Counted from the stretch's first letter, positions 7,718 to 17,071 are shown. The stretch is 64,000 nt of DNA from Geodermatophilus sp. DSM 45219 (GCF_900104025.1 NZ_FNIQ01000010.1:38918-102917); one strand, 5' to 3'. Numbers and translations: made by a program. Notes: generated from the letters alone by a model not told the origin.

Positions 7718-9003
7718 GCGCTCCGCTCGGCGCCCGCCGGGCCACCCGCCGCTACGTCGGCCTGACCGCGCTGCGCTGGCTGCCGGTCGGGCTGAGCGCA
7801 CCGGTGACCGTGCTGCTGGCCTCGGCGCGCGGGCTGTCCCCCGCCGACATCGGCATCGTGTTCGCCGTCTACTCGGCGGTCGTCCTGGTCCTCGAGCTGC
7901 CCACCGGTGGGCTGGCCGACGCGGTCGGTCACCGGCCGGTCCTGGTGCTCGCCGGGATCCTGTCCGTGGCCGGCCTGCTGGCCACGGTGGCCGCGGACGG
8001 CGTGGCCGCCTTCGCGCTCGCCCAGGCACTCATGGGGGTCGGGCGGGCGCTGGACTCCGGTGCGCTGGAGGCCTGGTACGTCGACACCGTCCGCGCCACC
8101 GACCCCGACGCCGACGTCACGCCGGGCCTGTCCCGCGCGGGCGCCGCCGACGGGGCGGGCCTGTGCCTGGGCGCCCTGCTCGGCGGACTGCTCCCGCTGC
8201 TGGCCGGCGACGGGGGCACCGGCGTGCTGGCCGCGCCGCTGCTGCTGGCCGCCGCGCTGTCCCTCGTCTCGGTGCTCGCGATCGCGGTGCTCGTCGTCCC
8301 GGTGGGCCGGCGACGGGCGTCGGCGCTGCGCGCGAGCCTGCACGGCGTCCCGGGCGTGGTCCGGGGGACCGTCCGGCTGGCCGCCCGGGACCGGGTGCTG
8401 CGGCGGCTGCTCGCCATCTCGCTGCTGGTCGGCGCGGTGCTCGCCACCCTGGAGCTGCTCGGCCCGCTGCACGTCGCCGACCTCACCGGCAGCCGCACCG
8501 AGGGCGCGGCCGTCTTCGGCGTCGTCATGGCGGTCTCCTTCGCCGCGGCCGGGGTCGGCGCGCTGCTCGCGCCGGCCGTGCGCCGGCTGGCCCGCGGCTC
8601 GGTGGCGGCCGCCACCACCGGCCTCGCGGCGCTCGGCGCGCTCGCCGTCGCGGCGGTGACCGTCGCCGGACCGCTGGCGCTGGGCTGCCTGTTCGCCGCC
8701 TTCTACGTCCTCAACGCCGCCGCGTGGCCGCTGTGGAAGCAGCTGCTGCACGGCCAGGTGGCCGCCGGGCACCGCGCCACAACACTGTCGGCCTCGTCGC
8801 TGGCCCTGCAGGTCGGGGCGCTCACCGGCAGCCTGCTGCTCCCCCGCCTCGCCGAGTCCGCCGGGCTGCCCGCCGGGTTCTGGGCGGCCGCCGGGGCGCT
8901 GCTGCTCGTCGCGCTGGTGTCGCTCGGTCTGCGGCCCGGGCGCACCGGGCCGCGGCCGTCGGGTACAGCGGCCGCCACGCGGGTAGCGGCGGACCATGGC
9001 TGA
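7714..9003 (+). CDS. MFS transporter co-transcribed with the ArsR-like regulator
   Basis: 429-residue MFS protein with about 12 hydrophobic helices. LELPTGGLADAVGHRPVLVLAG near residue 60 is the loop 2-3 motif, given here in two parts: LELPTGGLADAVG and HRPVLVLAG. GVGRALDSGALEAWYVD near residue 110 is typical of drug- or metabolite-efflux MFS members. It starts with GTG 7714 inside the regulator stop codon and overlaps the epimerase gene by 8 nt, so all three are probably co-transcribed. The substrate is unknown. Confidence 0.78.
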   Translation: MSAPLGARRATRRYVGLTALRWLPVGLSAPVTVLLASARGLSPADIGIVFAVYSAVVLVLELPTGGLADAVGHRPVLVLAGILSVAGLLATVAADGVAAFALAQALMGVGRALDSGALEAWYVDTVRATDPDADVTPGLSRAGAADGAGLCLGALLGGLLPLLAGDGGTGVLAAPLLLAAALSLVSVLAIAVLVVPVGRRRASALRASLHGVPGVVRGTVRLAARDRVLRRLLAISLLVGAVLATLELLGPLHVADLTGSRTEGAAVFGVVMAVSFAAAGVGALLAPAVRRLARGSVAAATTGLAALGALAVAAVTVAGPLALGCLFAAFYVLNAAAWPLWKQLLHGQVAAGHRATTLSASSLALQVGALTGSLLLPRLAESAGLPAGFWAAAGALLLVALVSLGLRPGRTGPRPSGTAAATRVAADHG

Positions 9004-10114
9004 ACCCACCCGTGACCGCCTGCAGGGCCTCAAGGTCGCCGTCACCGGCGCCAGCGGCAACCTCGGCACGGCGCTGCTGCGCCGGCTGACCGCACCGGGC
9101 AGCGGGGTGGCCGAGGTGCGCGGGCTGGCCCGGCGCCAACCGCCGGGCACCGCGCCCTACGACGAGGTGCAGTGGCACCTCGCCGACCTCGGCGAGACCC
9201 GCAGCGAGCACGAGCTCACCCGCTTCCTCGACGGCGTCGACGCCGTCGTCCACCTGGCCTGGGCCCTCCAGCCGGGCCGGCAGCCGGAACGGCTGCACCG
9301 GGTCAACGTCGACGGCACCCGGCGGCTGGCGCGGGCCGCGGCCGCGGCCGGCGTGGCGCACTTCGTGCAGCTGTCCTCGCTCGGCGCCTACGCGGCCGGG
9401 GCCGGTGACCGGGAGGTGGGCGAGGACTGGCCGACCACCGGCATCCCGAGTTCCCAGTACAGCCGGGACAAGTCGCAGGCCGAGCTGGTGGTCCGCGAGC
9501 AGCTGGGTTCCCGCGAGGGGACGACGCTCACCGTCGTGCGCCCGACGCTGGTGCTGCAGCCGGACGCCAGCAGCGAGATCGGCCGCTACTTCCTCGGCCC
9601 GCTGCTCTTCGGCGCCGCCCGCCTGCTGCCCGGCTCGGTGGCCCGCCTGCTCCCGCTGCCGCTGCCTGCGCTCAAGGTCCAGGTGGTGCACGCCGACGAC
9701 GTCGCCGACGCCCTGGTGCGGATCCTGGACCGCCGCGCCGCCGGGCCGTTCAACATCGCCGCCCCGCCGACGTTCGACGCCGACGGCCTGGCCCGGGCCC
9801 TGGGCACCGTGCGGGTGCCGGTGCCCGCCTTCGTCCTGCGGGCGGGGCTGTCGGCGGCCTTCCACGCCCACGTGGTGCCGACCGAGCCCGGCTGGCTCGA
9901 CCTGGGCCTCCAGGCGCCCGCGCTGGACACCGGCCGGGCCCGCCGGCTGCTGGACTGGTCGCCCGCGTACGCGGGGGACGACGTCCTCCGGCAGTTCGTC
10001 GCCGCTCTCGGCGACGGAGAGGGCGCTCCCGGCCCGCTGCTGGAGCCGGCCGGCGGACCCGAGCGCGACCCCGGCGGCGACCCGGCCAACGTCCCCGGCC
10101 CGCGGGCGGGCTGA
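8996..10114 (+). CDS. NAD-dependent epimerase/dehydratase (extended SDR)
   Basis: 372 residues. The Rossmann motif VAVTGASGNLGTALLRRL sits at residues 14-31 (TGxxGxxG). AVVHLAWAL and VNVDGTRRLARAAA follow, then the active-site region QLSSLGAYA with SSQYSRDKSQAE giving the YxxxK pair. This is the extended short-chain dehydrogenase fold acting on nucleotide sugars or similar. The C-terminal tail after about residue 345 is low-complexity and may be disordered. It overlaps the preceding MFS gene by 8 nt. Confidence 0.82.
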   Translation: MAEPTRDRLQGLKVAVTGASGNLGTALLRRLTAPGSGVAEVRGLARRQPPGTAPYDEVQWHLADLGETRSEHELTRFLDGVDAVVHLAWALQPGRQPERLHRVNVDGTRRLARAAAAAGVAHFVQLSSLGAYAAGAGDREVGEDWPTTGIPSSQYSRDKSQAELVVREQLGSREGTTLTVVRPTLVLQPDASSEIGRYFLGPLLFGAARLLPGSVARLLPLPLPALKVQVVHADDVADALVRILDRRAAGPFNIAAPPTFDADGLARALGTVRVPVPAFVLRAGLSAAFHAHVVPTEPGWLDLGLQAPALDTGRARRLLDWSPAYAGDDVLRQFVAALGDGEGAPGPLLEPAGGPERDPGGDPANVPGPRAG

Positions 10115-10235
10115 AGAAGGGCGGAGCTGGAGGACCGGCGAGCTCGTCGTCGCCGCGGTCGCGCGGGGCAACGCGGCCGCGGACCCTGCTGCGCGCCGGC
10201 TCCTCCCCCGTCGCCTCGATGCAGCTGTCCCGCCG

Positions 10236-10916
10236 CTAGTCCTCCCGTGCCGTCCAGGTGCCGGCCGGGCGGTCCATCGACGCGAACACCTCGGCCGACC
10301 GCTCGGGGCGCAGCGCGACGAACAGGCCGTCGGCCTCGGCGAGCACGATGTCCGGCTCGTGCTCGGCGGTCAGCCGCGCGGTGGCGGTCGTGCGCCGGCC
10401 CCTGGTCTCACCCGCCTCGGCGGTGAGCAGCAGCGGGACGCCGAGCGGCACCGGCCGGCGGTAGCGCACGGTCAGCGTCGCGGTCAGCCCGCCGCGGCCG
10501 GCCGCCCGCACGGCGCGCGCCAGCACGTGGTCCAGCAGGGTGGCCACCACGCCGCCGTGCACCAGCCCGGGCGGGCCCTCGTGCGGCTTGCCGACGGTCA
10601 CCCGGCCGGTGGCGCGCCCGTTGGGGGTGTCGCTCGCGACCAGCGCCGGCGCCACCGGGTTGCCCGGCCCGTGGACGGGGCTGTACCAGCGCTCGCCGGT
10701 GTCCGGGTCGTCGACCGCGGCGACCTCCCGCAGCCCGCGGACGGTGGCCCGCAGCCGCGCGGTCAGCCCGCGGGCGACCCCGGCCACCGCGGCCAGCTCG
10801 GCGGCCGGGACCTCGGTGCGGACGGCGGCGTCGACCAGCTCGCGCAGCGCCGCGCCGAGCTCGCCGACGACCTCCCGCCGGGCGGCCCGCTCGTCGCTGG
10901 TCAGCGCCTCACCCAC
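10236..10916 (-). CDS. PaaI-family acyl-CoA thioesterase
   Basis: 226 residues: an N-terminal helical region of about 90 residues, then a hotdog domain with the PaaI/4HBT signature GLVHGGVVATLLDHVLARA (residues about 127-145) and TATLTVRYRRPVPLGVPL. The HGG helix turn and following Asp are the usual catalytic area. GTG 10916 overlaps the 3' end of the acyl-CoA dehydrogenase gene by 8 nt, so the two are translationally coupled and probably act on the same acyl-CoA pathway. Confidence 0.82.
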   Translation of the reverse strand: MGEALTSDERAARREVVGELGAALRELVDAAVRTEVPAAELAAVAGVARGLTARLRATVRGLREVAAVDDPDTGERWYSPVHGPGNPVAPALVASDTPNGRATGRVTVGKPHEGPPGLVHGGVVATLLDHVLARAVRAAGRGGLTATLTVRYRRPVPLGVPLLLTAEAGETRGRRTTATARLTAEHEPDIVLAEADGLFVALRPERSAEVFASMDRPAGTWTARED

Positions 10917-12063
10917 GGGGCATGCCGGCGTCGCGCAGCAGCCCGCCCCCGATGATCACCCGCTGCACCTCGCTGGTGCCCTCGTACAGCCGGTAGAGCC
11001 GGGCGTCGCGGTAGAAGCGCTCGACCGGCGTCGTCCGCAGGTAGCCCAGGCCGCCGTGCACCTGCACCGCGCGGTCCACGGCCCGGCCGACCATCTCGGT
11101 GCAGAAGAGCTTGGCCGACGACGGGCCGATCGAGGTGTCCTCACCGGTGTCGTAGCGGGCGGCGACGTCGCGCACCATGGCCCGGCCGGCCAGCAGCTCC
11201 GCGTGCACGTCGGCGATCTGCGCCTGCACCAGCTGGAAGCGGCCGATCGGGGCGCCGCCCTGCCTGGCGGTCGCGGCGTAGGCGACCGACTCGTCGAGCA
11301 CCCGCTGGGCCATCCCGACGCACAGGGCCGCGATGTGCAGCCGCCCGCGGGAGAGCACCGTGAGCGCCTTCGAGTAGCCGCGGCCCTCCTCCCCGACCAG
11401 CGCGTCGGCGGGTACGCGGACGTCGTCGAGGAAGACCTCCGCGGTCCAGGCGCCGGCCTGGCCCATCTTGCGGTCCTTGGGGCCGACGGTGACCCCCGGC
11501 GTCCGGGCGTCGACGACGAAGCTGGAGATGCCGCGGCCGCCCTTCTCCGCCGGGTCGCTGCGGGCGAAGACGACGAACAGGTCGGCGATCGGCGCGTTGG
11601 TGATGTAGCGCTTGGCGCCGTCGAGCACCCAGCCGTCGCCGTCCCTGCGGGCGGTGGTGCGCAGGCCCGCGGGGTCCGAGCCGGCCTCGGCCTCGGTGAG
11701 CGCGAAGGAGCCGATCAGCTCACCCGAGGCCAGCCCCGGCAGGTACGCCTTCTGCTGCTCGTCGCTGCCGAACCTCGCGATCACCTGGCCGGCGATGCCG
11801 TTGTTGGTGCCGAACAGGGAGCGGAACGCGGGGGTGGTGTAGCCGAACTCGAAGGCCAGCTCGACGTCCTCGGCCATGGACACGCCCAGACCGCCGTGCT
11901 CCTCGGGCAGCGCGTACCCGAACAGCCCCATCTCCGCGGCCCGGGCGCGCAGCTCGTCGGGGATCCGGTCCTCGTCCTCGATCCGTTCCTCGAGCGGGAC
12001 GACGACCTCCCGCACGAGCTGCCGGACGGCATCCCTCACCTGGCGGAAGTCCTCGGCGTCCAC
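10909..12063 (-). CDS. Acyl-CoA dehydrogenase
   Basis: FAD enzyme introducing the alpha-beta double bond of an acyl-CoA. About 384 residues from GTG 12063, the family length. Motifs: LFGYALPEEHGGLGVS, ALTEAEAGSDPAGLRT (FAD/substrate loop), QVHGGLGYLRTTPVERFYRD and RLYEGTSEVQRVIIG, where the Glu of YEGTSE is the catalytic base. The frame is open to GTG 12162, adding 33 residues of low-complexity sequence without homology, so I prefer 12063. It is the first gene of a two-gene unit with the thioesterase. Confidence 0.9.
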   Translation of the reverse strand: MDAEDFRQVRDAVRQLVREVVVPLEERIEDEDRIPDELRARAAEMGLFGYALPEEHGGLGVSMAEDVELAFEFGYTTPAFRSLFGTNNGIAGQVIARFGSDEQQKAYLPGLASGELIGSFALTEAEAGSDPAGLRTTARRDGDGWVLDGAKRYITNAPIADLFVVFARSDPAEKGGRGISSFVVDARTPGVTVGPKDRKMGQAGAWTAEVFLDDVRVPADALVGEEGRGYSKALTVLSRGRLHIAALCVGMAQRVLDESVAYAATARQGGAPIGRFQLVQAQIADVHAELLAGRAMVRDVAARYDTGEDTSIGPSSAKLFCTEMVGRAVDRAVQVHGGLGYLRTTPVERFYRDARLYRLYEGTSEVQRVIIGGGLLRDAGMPRG

Positions 12064-12236
12064 GCCGCCATGGTGCCGCGCGTCACGTCCGGCCGCCGCG
12101 TCGGGCCGACCTCCCGACACGCCAGCGCGCTGCGCAGTCGTCCGGGTACCGTTTGTCGCCATCGGTGTTGTGACGCTAACGTCGTTGTCGACCGCCCGAG
12201 ACCGGTGGCGGTGCAGTACACCCTGCCGAGGTCGCC

Positions 12237-12707
12237 GTGCCGCACCTGCAGACCACGCTCGTCCGCGCTCCCGACCAGGTCGTCGTCCGGCTGACCGGCG
12301 ACGTCGACGCCTCGACCGCCCCGCAGCTCACCCGTGCCCTGCAGGAGTCGGCCGTGACGGGGGTCGGCGCGGTCGTCGTCGACGTCGCCGCTGCCCGCTT
12401 CGGTGACAGCTGGGGCCTGCGGGAGCTCGCGCTGTTCACCGACGCGCTGGCGCCGGCGGGTCGCAGCTGCCGGATCGTGGGTGCTCGCGCGGACACGCGG
12501 CGGCTGGTCCGCTCGGCCGGGCTCGCCGAGCGGCTGGAGCTCGACGGCCCGGTCGACGCCGACGTCGCCGTCCCCCTGCCCACGCCCCGCGTGCCCGCCC
12601 CGGTGCGCCGCCCGGGGCTGCCGTACCAGGTACGGCCCGCGCGGCGCAGCGAGGAGCGGCCGGTCCGGCGCCGGCTGCGGCCCGGCACCCAGCGCCGCTG
12701 GCGCTAG
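12237..12707 (+). CDS. STAS-domain protein (anti-sigma factor antagonist-like)
   Basis: 156 residues. The first 105 form a STAS domain: QVVVRLTGDVDASTAPQLTR, VVVDVAAARFGDSWGLRELALF, RSCRIVGARADTRRLVRSAGL. In SpoIIAA/RsbV proteins the phosphorylated Ser sits in a DSSG-type motif; here the site reads FGDSWG, with one Ser available. The C-terminal 45 residues are Arg/Pro-rich, an extra tail. No anti-sigma kinase is adjacent. The start is GTG 12237, with GAGG upstream. Confidence 0.8.
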   Translation: MPHLQTTLVRAPDQVVVRLTGDVDASTAPQLTRALQESAVTGVGAVVVDVAAARFGDSWGLRELALFTDALAPAGRSCRIVGARADTRRLVRSAGLAERLELDGPVDADVAVPLPTPRVPAPVRRPGLPYQVRPARRSEERPVRRRLRPGTQRRWR

Positions 12708-12712
12708 GACGA

Positions 12713-12765
12713 GGACCCCGTCCTCCCACCCTTCGCCAGCTCAGGGCGGGACCCGGGACGGGGCC
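12713..12765 (+). repeat. Intergenic hairpin element, copy 2
   Basis: Outer arms GGACCCCGTCC (12713-12723) and GGACGGGGCC (12756-12765), inner core CCCACCCTTCGC / GCTCAGGGCGGG. It starts 6 nt after the STAS stop and lies between that gene and the convergent aldo/keto reductase, where it could act as a terminator. Confidence 0.85.
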
Positions 12766-12783
12766 GCTCCGGCGGATCCTCCG

Positions 12784-13638
12784 TCATGCGAGCGCGTCCA
12801 GGCGGGCCATGTCCTCGTCGGAGAGACGCAGTTGGGCCGCACCCAGGTTCTCGGTCAGGTGGTCGACGGACTTGGTGCCCGGGATCGGCAGCACGACCGG
12901 CGACGTGTGCAGCAGCCAGGCCAGCGCCACCTGGGACGGCGTGGCGTCCAGCTCCCGGGCGATGTCGGCGACCGGGCTGTCCGGCGCGGCCAGGTCGCCG
13001 GTGGCGATCGGGAACCACGGGATGAAGCCGATGCCGTGCGCGGTCGCGTAGTCCAGGACCTCCTGCGACTGCCGGTTGGTCAGGTTGTACAGGTTCTGCA
13101 CGCTGACGATCTCGACGACCTCGCGGGCCTGCTCGAGCTCGGCCACCGAGACCTCGGAGACACCGATGTGGCGGACCTTGCCCTCGTCCTGCAGCTCCTT
13201 GAACGCACCCAGCTGGTCGGCCAGGGGCACCTCGGCGTCGATGCGGTGCAGCTGGATGAGGTCGATGCGCTCCTGCCTCAGGGTGCGCAGCGAGAGCTCG
13301 ACCTGCTGCTTGAGGTAGGCGGGGCGGCCGACCGGCGTCCAGATGCCCGGGCCCTGCCGGGTCAGGCCGGCCTTGGTCGCGATGACCAGGCCCTCCGGGT
13401 AGGGGTGCAGCGCCTCGGCGATGATCCGCTCGCTGACCACCGGGCCGTAGGAGTCGGCGGTGTCGATGAAGTCCACGCCCTGCTCGACGGCGGCGCGGAC
13501 GACGGCGCGGGCCTTGTCCGGGTCGGCCGGCTCGCCCCACACGCCGGGGCCGGGCAGCTGCATGGCGCCGTAGCCGAGGCGGTGGACGGGCAGGTCCCCG
13601 CCGATGGAGAAGGTGTCGGTGGGCGCGACCGTGGTCAT
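12784..13638 (-). CDS. Aldo/keto reductase
   Basis: 284-residue NADPH-dependent TIM-barrel reductase. The tetrad is visible: Asp and Tyr in [14 protein letters not shown], Lys in [12 protein letters not shown], His in [14 protein letters not shown]-binding tail: [17 protein letters not shown]. Substrate unknown (aldehydes or ketones). ATG 13638 has GGAGG four bases upstream; the longer open frame to 14535 is antisense to the phosphatase gene. It converges with the STAS gene across hairpin copy 2. Confidence 0.9.
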   Translation of the reverse strand: MTTVAPTDTFSIGGDLPVHRLGYGAMQLPGPGVWGEPADPDKARAVVRAAVEQGVDFIDTADSYGPVVSERIIAEALHPYPEGLVIATKAGLTRQGPGIWTPVGRPAYLKQQVELSLRTLRQERIDLIQLHRIDAEVPLADQLGAFKELQDEGKVRHIGVSEVSVAELEQAREVVEIVSVQNLYNLTNRQSQEVLDYATAHGIGFIPWFPIATGDLAAPDSPVADIARELDATPSQVALAWLLHTSPVVLPIPGTKSVDHLTENLGAAQLRLSDEDMARLDALA

Positions 13639-13752
13639 GCTGCCTCCAGGGGTCGGCCCGCGGCCTGGTGCCACGGGGTCTCTGGGTGGGGCAGCCCGCG
13701 CAGCGGGGGTTGCTCTTCCGGGATGTGACCGCCGGCACAGCGAGGAGTGGCG

Positions 13753-14334
13753 ATGGGCGAGATCGTCGTGCTGCGGCACGGGCAGACCGAGTGGAGCCTC
13801 AGCGGCCGGCACACCGGCGTCACCGACCTGCCCCTGCTGCCCGAGGGCGAGGAGCAGGCCCGCGGGCTGCGCGGCGCGCTCGCCGACCGGCCGTTCGCCG
13901 CCGTGTGGGTCAGCCCGCGGTTGCGCGCGCGGCGGACCGCGGAGCTGGCCGGGCTCACCCCCACCGCCACCGACGAGGACCTCGTCGAGCTCGACTACGG
14001 CGGCTACGAGGGCCGGACGACGGCGGAGATCAGCGAGGAGCTGGGCCGCACCTGGTCGGTGTGGCTCGACGGCACCGTCCCCGGGGAGACGCCCGGCGAG
14101 ACGCTGGGGGACGTCGGCACGCGGGTGGACCGGGTGCTCGACCGCGCGCGCCCGCTGCTCGGGGACGGCGACGTGCTGCTGGTCGCGCACGGGCACGTGC
14201 TGCGCATCCTCACCGCGCGCTGGCTCCGCCTGGAACCCGCAGCCGGGGCGCTGTTCGCGCTGCCCGCGGGCTCCTACGGCGTCCTGGGGCACGAGCACGC
14301 CCGGCCGGCGCTCACCGGCTGGGGCCTGCGCTGA
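13753..14334 (+). CDS. Histidine phosphatase family protein
   Basis: 193-residue phosphoglycerate mutase-like phosphatase. The catalytic phospho-His lies in [19 protein letters not shown], Arg in [14 protein letters not shown], the acid/base Glu in [12 protein letters not shown], and the second His in [17 protein letters not shown]. Substrate unknown. ATG 13753 is preferred over GTG 13747 because GAGGAG sits 5 nt upstream. The last 23 nt overlap the convergent EAL gene. Confidence 0.85.
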   Translation: MGEIVVLRHGQTEWSLSGRHTGVTDLPLLPEGEEQARGLRGALADRPFAAVWVSPRLRARRTAELAGLTPTATDEDLVELDYGGYEGRTTAEISEELGRTWSVWLDGTVPGETPGETLGDVGTRVDRVLDRARPLLGDGDVLLVAHGHVLRILTARWLRLEPAAGALFALPAGSYGVLGHEHARPALTGWGLR

Positions 14335-15397
14335 CCCGGGCGGCCGGCGGCGGGGCGGGCCGCCCGAACAGCCAGCCCTGACCGAGGTCGGCGCCCAGGC
14401 GGGTGACCTCGTCGGCGAGCCGCTCGGTCTCCACGCCCTCGGCCACGACCTGGGCACCGAGGGTGTGCGCGAGCTCGACGACCGACCGCACCATGGTGCG
14501 CGCGCCGTCGTCGGGCAGCGCCTGCACCAGCGCACGGCCGAGCTTGACGACGTCCGGGCGGACCGCGGTCAGCAGCGAGCGGCTCGACCAGCCGGCCGCG
14601 ACGTCGTCCAGGGCGACCCGCCAGCCGAGCGAGCGGTGGTGCTCGAGCACGGACAGCAGGTGCCCGCGGTCGCGGACGGCGGACAGCTCCCCGACCTCGA
14701 CGACCAGCCGGGAGGGGGCGATGCCGGCGTCGTGCAGCGCCCGGGCGGTGCTGGCCAGGCTCACCTCGGGCCGGTGCACCGAGGCGGGGTCGGAGTTGAC
14801 GAACAGGTCGCCGTCCCCCAGCCAGGGCACCGCTCCGGTGATGGCCGACTCGCGGCCGATCCGGTCCAGCCGGGGCAGCCAGCCGGCGGACTCGGCGACG
14901 AAGAACAGGTCCTCGCCGCCGACCTCGCGGCCGTCGACCATGCCGCGCAGCAGCGCCTCCTGGGCGACGACGGCGCGGTCGGCCAGCCGGACGATCGGCT
15001 GGTACACCGACCACAGCTCGGCCTCGGCCAGCAGGCCGATCTCCGCGGTGATCCCGCGGCGGGCCAGCTCGACGGCCAGCGTCGGTGCGGTGAGCAGCCG
15101 GGCGGCCAGCGCCGTCCACCCCTCCGGCGGGTCGGTCGCCACCCGCAGGTCCTCAGCCTCCGCCGTCGTCAGCTCGCGGGCCAGCCGGTGGAACAGCCGG
15201 TCGACTCCGCGGCCGCCGTCCTCGTCGTCGAGGTCGAGCAGGTCGGGCGCCGCGGACACCGACAGGCCCAGCGCCCGCGCCGTCCGGGCGACCTCGGCGA
15301 GCAGGTGCGCGTCGGGGGTCGCCAGGAGGACACGGGTCGCCCGGGCGGGCAGGTGCCAGTACTCCCGGCGCCGGACTCCTCGGTCGGTGCTCACCAC
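14312..15397 (-). CDS. EAL-domain protein with degenerate N-terminal domain
   Basis: 361 residues. Residues about 20-110 resemble a receiver-like fold ([20 protein letters not shown]) without a convincing phospho-acceptor. Residues about 125-350 are an EAL domain for c-di-GMP hydrolysis or binding. It keeps [24 protein letters not shown] (DD pair), VVKLGRAL (Lys), VVAEGVETE and GQGWLFGRP, but several positions are relaxed, for example FVNSDP instead of the usual N.SP pattern. Activity is uncertain; it may be a c-di-GMP receptor. GTG 15397 or 15394 is the start. Confidence 0.75.
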   Translation of the reverse strand: MVSTDRGVRRREYWHLPARATRVLLATPDAHLLAEVARTARALGLSVSAAPDLLDLDDEDGGRGVDRLFHRLARELTTAEAEDLRVATDPPEGWTALAARLLTAPTLAVELARRGITAEIGLLAEAELWSVYQPIVRLADRAVVAQEALLRGMVDGREVGGEDLFFVAESAGWLPRLDRIGRESAITGAVPWLGDGDLFVNSDPASVHRPEVSLASTARALHDAGIAPSRLVVEVGELSAVRDRGHLLSVLEHHRSLGWRVALDDVAAGWSSRSLLTAVRPDVVKLGRALVQALPDDGARTMVRSVVELAHTLGAQVVAEGVETERLADEVTRLGADLGQGWLFGRPAPPPAARVSAGPSR

Positions 15398-15454
15398 TCG
15401 ACGAGGATGACCGAGGGCCGCAACCGGACCGGACAGGCGCGCGGTCGGCGATGA

Positions 15455-15470
15455 TAGTGCAGAGGCACTA
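15455..15470. promoter_or_regulatory. Palindrome between EAL gene and TetR gene
   Basis: TAGTGC-AGAG-GCACTA is a perfect 6+4+6 inverted repeat in the divergent region, 65 nt upstream of the TetR start and 58 nt upstream of the EAL start. It is a candidate binding site for the adjacent TetR protein, controlling either or both genes. No experimental analogue is recognised. Confidence 0.45.
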
Positions 15471-15534
15471 ATTACGGCGACGTTCAGCCCCAGATGTGTC
15501 GTCGTCGCTCACTTGACTGTCTAAGGTCAGCGCC

Positions 15535-16158
15535 ATGGTGGTTGTGCAGCAGTCCGAGCCGGTGCGCTCCCCGCGCGGCGGTCGCCCCCGGGATCCCAGC
15601 CGGGACAGCGTCATCCGAGCGGCGATCCTGCGGCTGCTGGCCGAGGTGGGCTACGGCGCACTCACCATGGACGCGGTCGCTGCGGAGGCAGGCGTCGGCA
15701 AGGCGACGATCTACCGGCGCTGGCGCACCAAGCACGACCTCGTGGTCGACACCATCTCCGACATCAACCGGGTGATCGCGGTGCCGCCCGACACCGGGTC
15801 GGTCGAGGGCGACATCCGGGCCGTCATGGACCTCGTCGTCACGACCGTGCAGAGCCCGGCGGGCGCGGCGGTCCGCTCGCTGCTGCCGGCGATGCAGTAC
15901 CAGCCGGCGCTGGTCGAGGCCTTCCGCACCGGGCCGCTGGCCATGTGGCGCAGCGCCTTCGCCGAGGTGTGGGCGCGGGCCGAGGCGCGCGGGGAGGTCG
16001 GGCCCGGCCTGGACCGCTCGGTGACCGCGGAGACCGTCAGCGCGCTGATCGTCCAGCGCTGGCTGCTGACCGGCGAGCCCCTGGACGAGGCCTACGTCGA
16101 CGCGGTCTTCGCGTCCGTCGTCCTGCCCCTGCTGGACCGCGCCCGGCCGACCGCCTGA
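15535..16158 (+). CDS. TetR-family transcriptional regulator
   Basis: 207 residues. The HTH lies at residues about 25-65: IRAAILRLLAEVGYGALTMD, AVAAEAGVGKATIYRRW, then RTKHDLVVDTI. The C-terminal part has the TetR_C arrangement (VRSLLPAMQYQPALVEAFR, LTGEPLDEAYVDAVFASVVLPLL). The effector is unknown. A TAAGGT -10-like box ends 7 nt before the ATG, so transcription may be leaderless. The gene is divergent from the EAL gene, and its stop is 2 nt from the convergent DUF427 stop. Confidence 0.88.
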   Translation: MVVVQQSEPVRSPRGGRPRDPSRDSVIRAAILRLLAEVGYGALTMDAVAAEAGVGKATIYRRWRTKHDLVVDTISDINRVIAVPPDTGSVEGDIRAVMDLVVTTVQSPAGAAVRSLLPAMQYQPALVEAFRTGPLAMWRSAFAEVWARAEARGEVGPGLDRSVTAETVSALIVQRWLLTGEPLDEAYVDAVFASVVLPLLDRARPTA

Positions 16159-16159
16159 C

Positions 16160-16657
16160 TCACCAGCCGAGCGTGCCCGGCTCGCCCTTGAACGGACCGA
16201 CGACCTCGTCGGTGATCCAGCCGCCGTAGAAGCCGCCGGCCTGGGCCCGGACGACCTCGCCGTCGACGAGCGCGCGGTCGACCCGGCTCGGGTAGAAGGC
16301 GACGGCGCCGCGCAGGTGGGCGTAGCGGTCGACGGGGGCCTCGTACGACCAGCCCACGGCCGGGAACCGCTGACCGTCCACGACGGCGTCCCAGTAGGTC
16401 GCCGCACCCTTCCACTCGCACCACGAGCTGCCCGACGCGCGCTCCAGGACGCCGTCGGCGACGTCCTCGCGCGGGACGTAGTAGACCGGCGGGTGGCTGG
16501 TCTCGCAGACGCGGACCGCCCGGCCGGTGCTGGCGACCACCCGGCCGCCGAGCTCGACGACGACCCGCCGCCCCGTCACCTCCGCCGAGGGCGGCCGGGG
16601 GTAGTCCCAGACCGACTCCTGGCCGGGACCGACGGGGTCGGGGCGGGGGTGTGCCAC
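16160..16657 (-). CDS. DUF427 domain protein
   Basis: 165 residues with the DUF427 pattern: VWDYPRPPSAEVTGRRVVVE, VRVCETSHPPVYYVPREDV, SWCEWKGAATYWD, WSYEAPVDRYAHLRGAVAFY. DUF427 proteins are compact beta-rich cytoplasmic proteins of unknown biochemical role. GTG 16657 follows the stop of the upstream DUF3618 gene by a single base, so the two are co-transcribed. Confidence 0.82.
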   Translation of the reverse strand: MAHPRPDPVGPGQESVWDYPRPPSAEVTGRRVVVELGGRVVASTGRAVRVCETSHPPVYYVPREDVADGVLERASGSSWCEWKGAATYWDAVVDGQRFPAVGWSYEAPVDRYAHLRGAVAFYPSRVDRALVDGEVVRAQAGGFYGGWITDEVVGPFKGEPGTLGW

Positions 16658-16658
16658 G

Positions 16659-16889
16659 TCAGTCGTTGCGGTGCCGGACCTTCTGGACCAGCACGAGGGT
16701 CATCAGCAGGCCGACCGCGCCGACCGCGGCCATGCCCGCCGGCGTCTGCAGGAACTGCTGGACGGCGGCCTGGCCCTTCGACTTCAGTCGCTGTGGGCTG
16801 CTCCGGTAGACCAGCTGGTCCAGGGTCGCCGCGAGGGACTCACGGGCGGCGTCGATCTCCAGCTGGATCTGTCGAGGGTCGCGAGGCAC
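16659..16889 (-). CDS. DUF3618 single-pass membrane protein
   Basis: 76 residues: a DUF3618 helix (PRDPRQIQLEIDAARESLAA, then TLDQLVYRSSPQRLKSKGQ) followed by one transmembrane helix (GMAAVGAVGLLMTLVLVQKV) and a basic end (RHRND). Likely an inner-membrane protein with the amphipathic domain in the cytoplasm. GTG 16889 gives exactly the domain; the open frame upstream runs into the tRNA and is spurious. A second, larger DUF3618 protein is encoded at 61357. Confidence 0.78.
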   Translation of the reverse strand: MPRDPRQIQLEIDAARESLAATLDQLVYRSSPQRLKSKGQAAVQQFLQTPAGMAAVGAVGLLMTLVLVQKVRHRND

Positions 16890-16978
16890 GGGCGACAGCC
16901 TGCCAGACGGCGCCCAGGGCGGCGCGCCAGTCGACCGGGAGCCACCCGCACGGGGGCGTCCCCATACGCTGGGACCAC

Positions 16979-17059
16979 GCGGGAGTGGTGTAACGGCAGC
17001 CACGCCAGACTTAGGATCTGGTGCCTCCGGGCGTGCGGGTTCGACTCCCGCCTCCCGCA
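16979..17059 (+). tRNA. tRNA-Leu, anticodon UAG
   Basis: Type II tRNA of 81 nt. The acceptor stem GCGGGAG (16979-16985) pairs with CTCCCGC (17052-17058), with discriminator A. The anticodon arm is CCAGA-CTTAGGA-TCTGG with TAG in the middle. A long variable arm and a GCGGG-TTCGACT-CCCGC T arm follow. CCA is not encoded. It decodes CUA/CUG-type leucine codons. It is the only tRNA in the window, divergent from DUF3618. Confidence 0.93.
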
Positions 17060-17071
17060 CACGTGGGTCTC

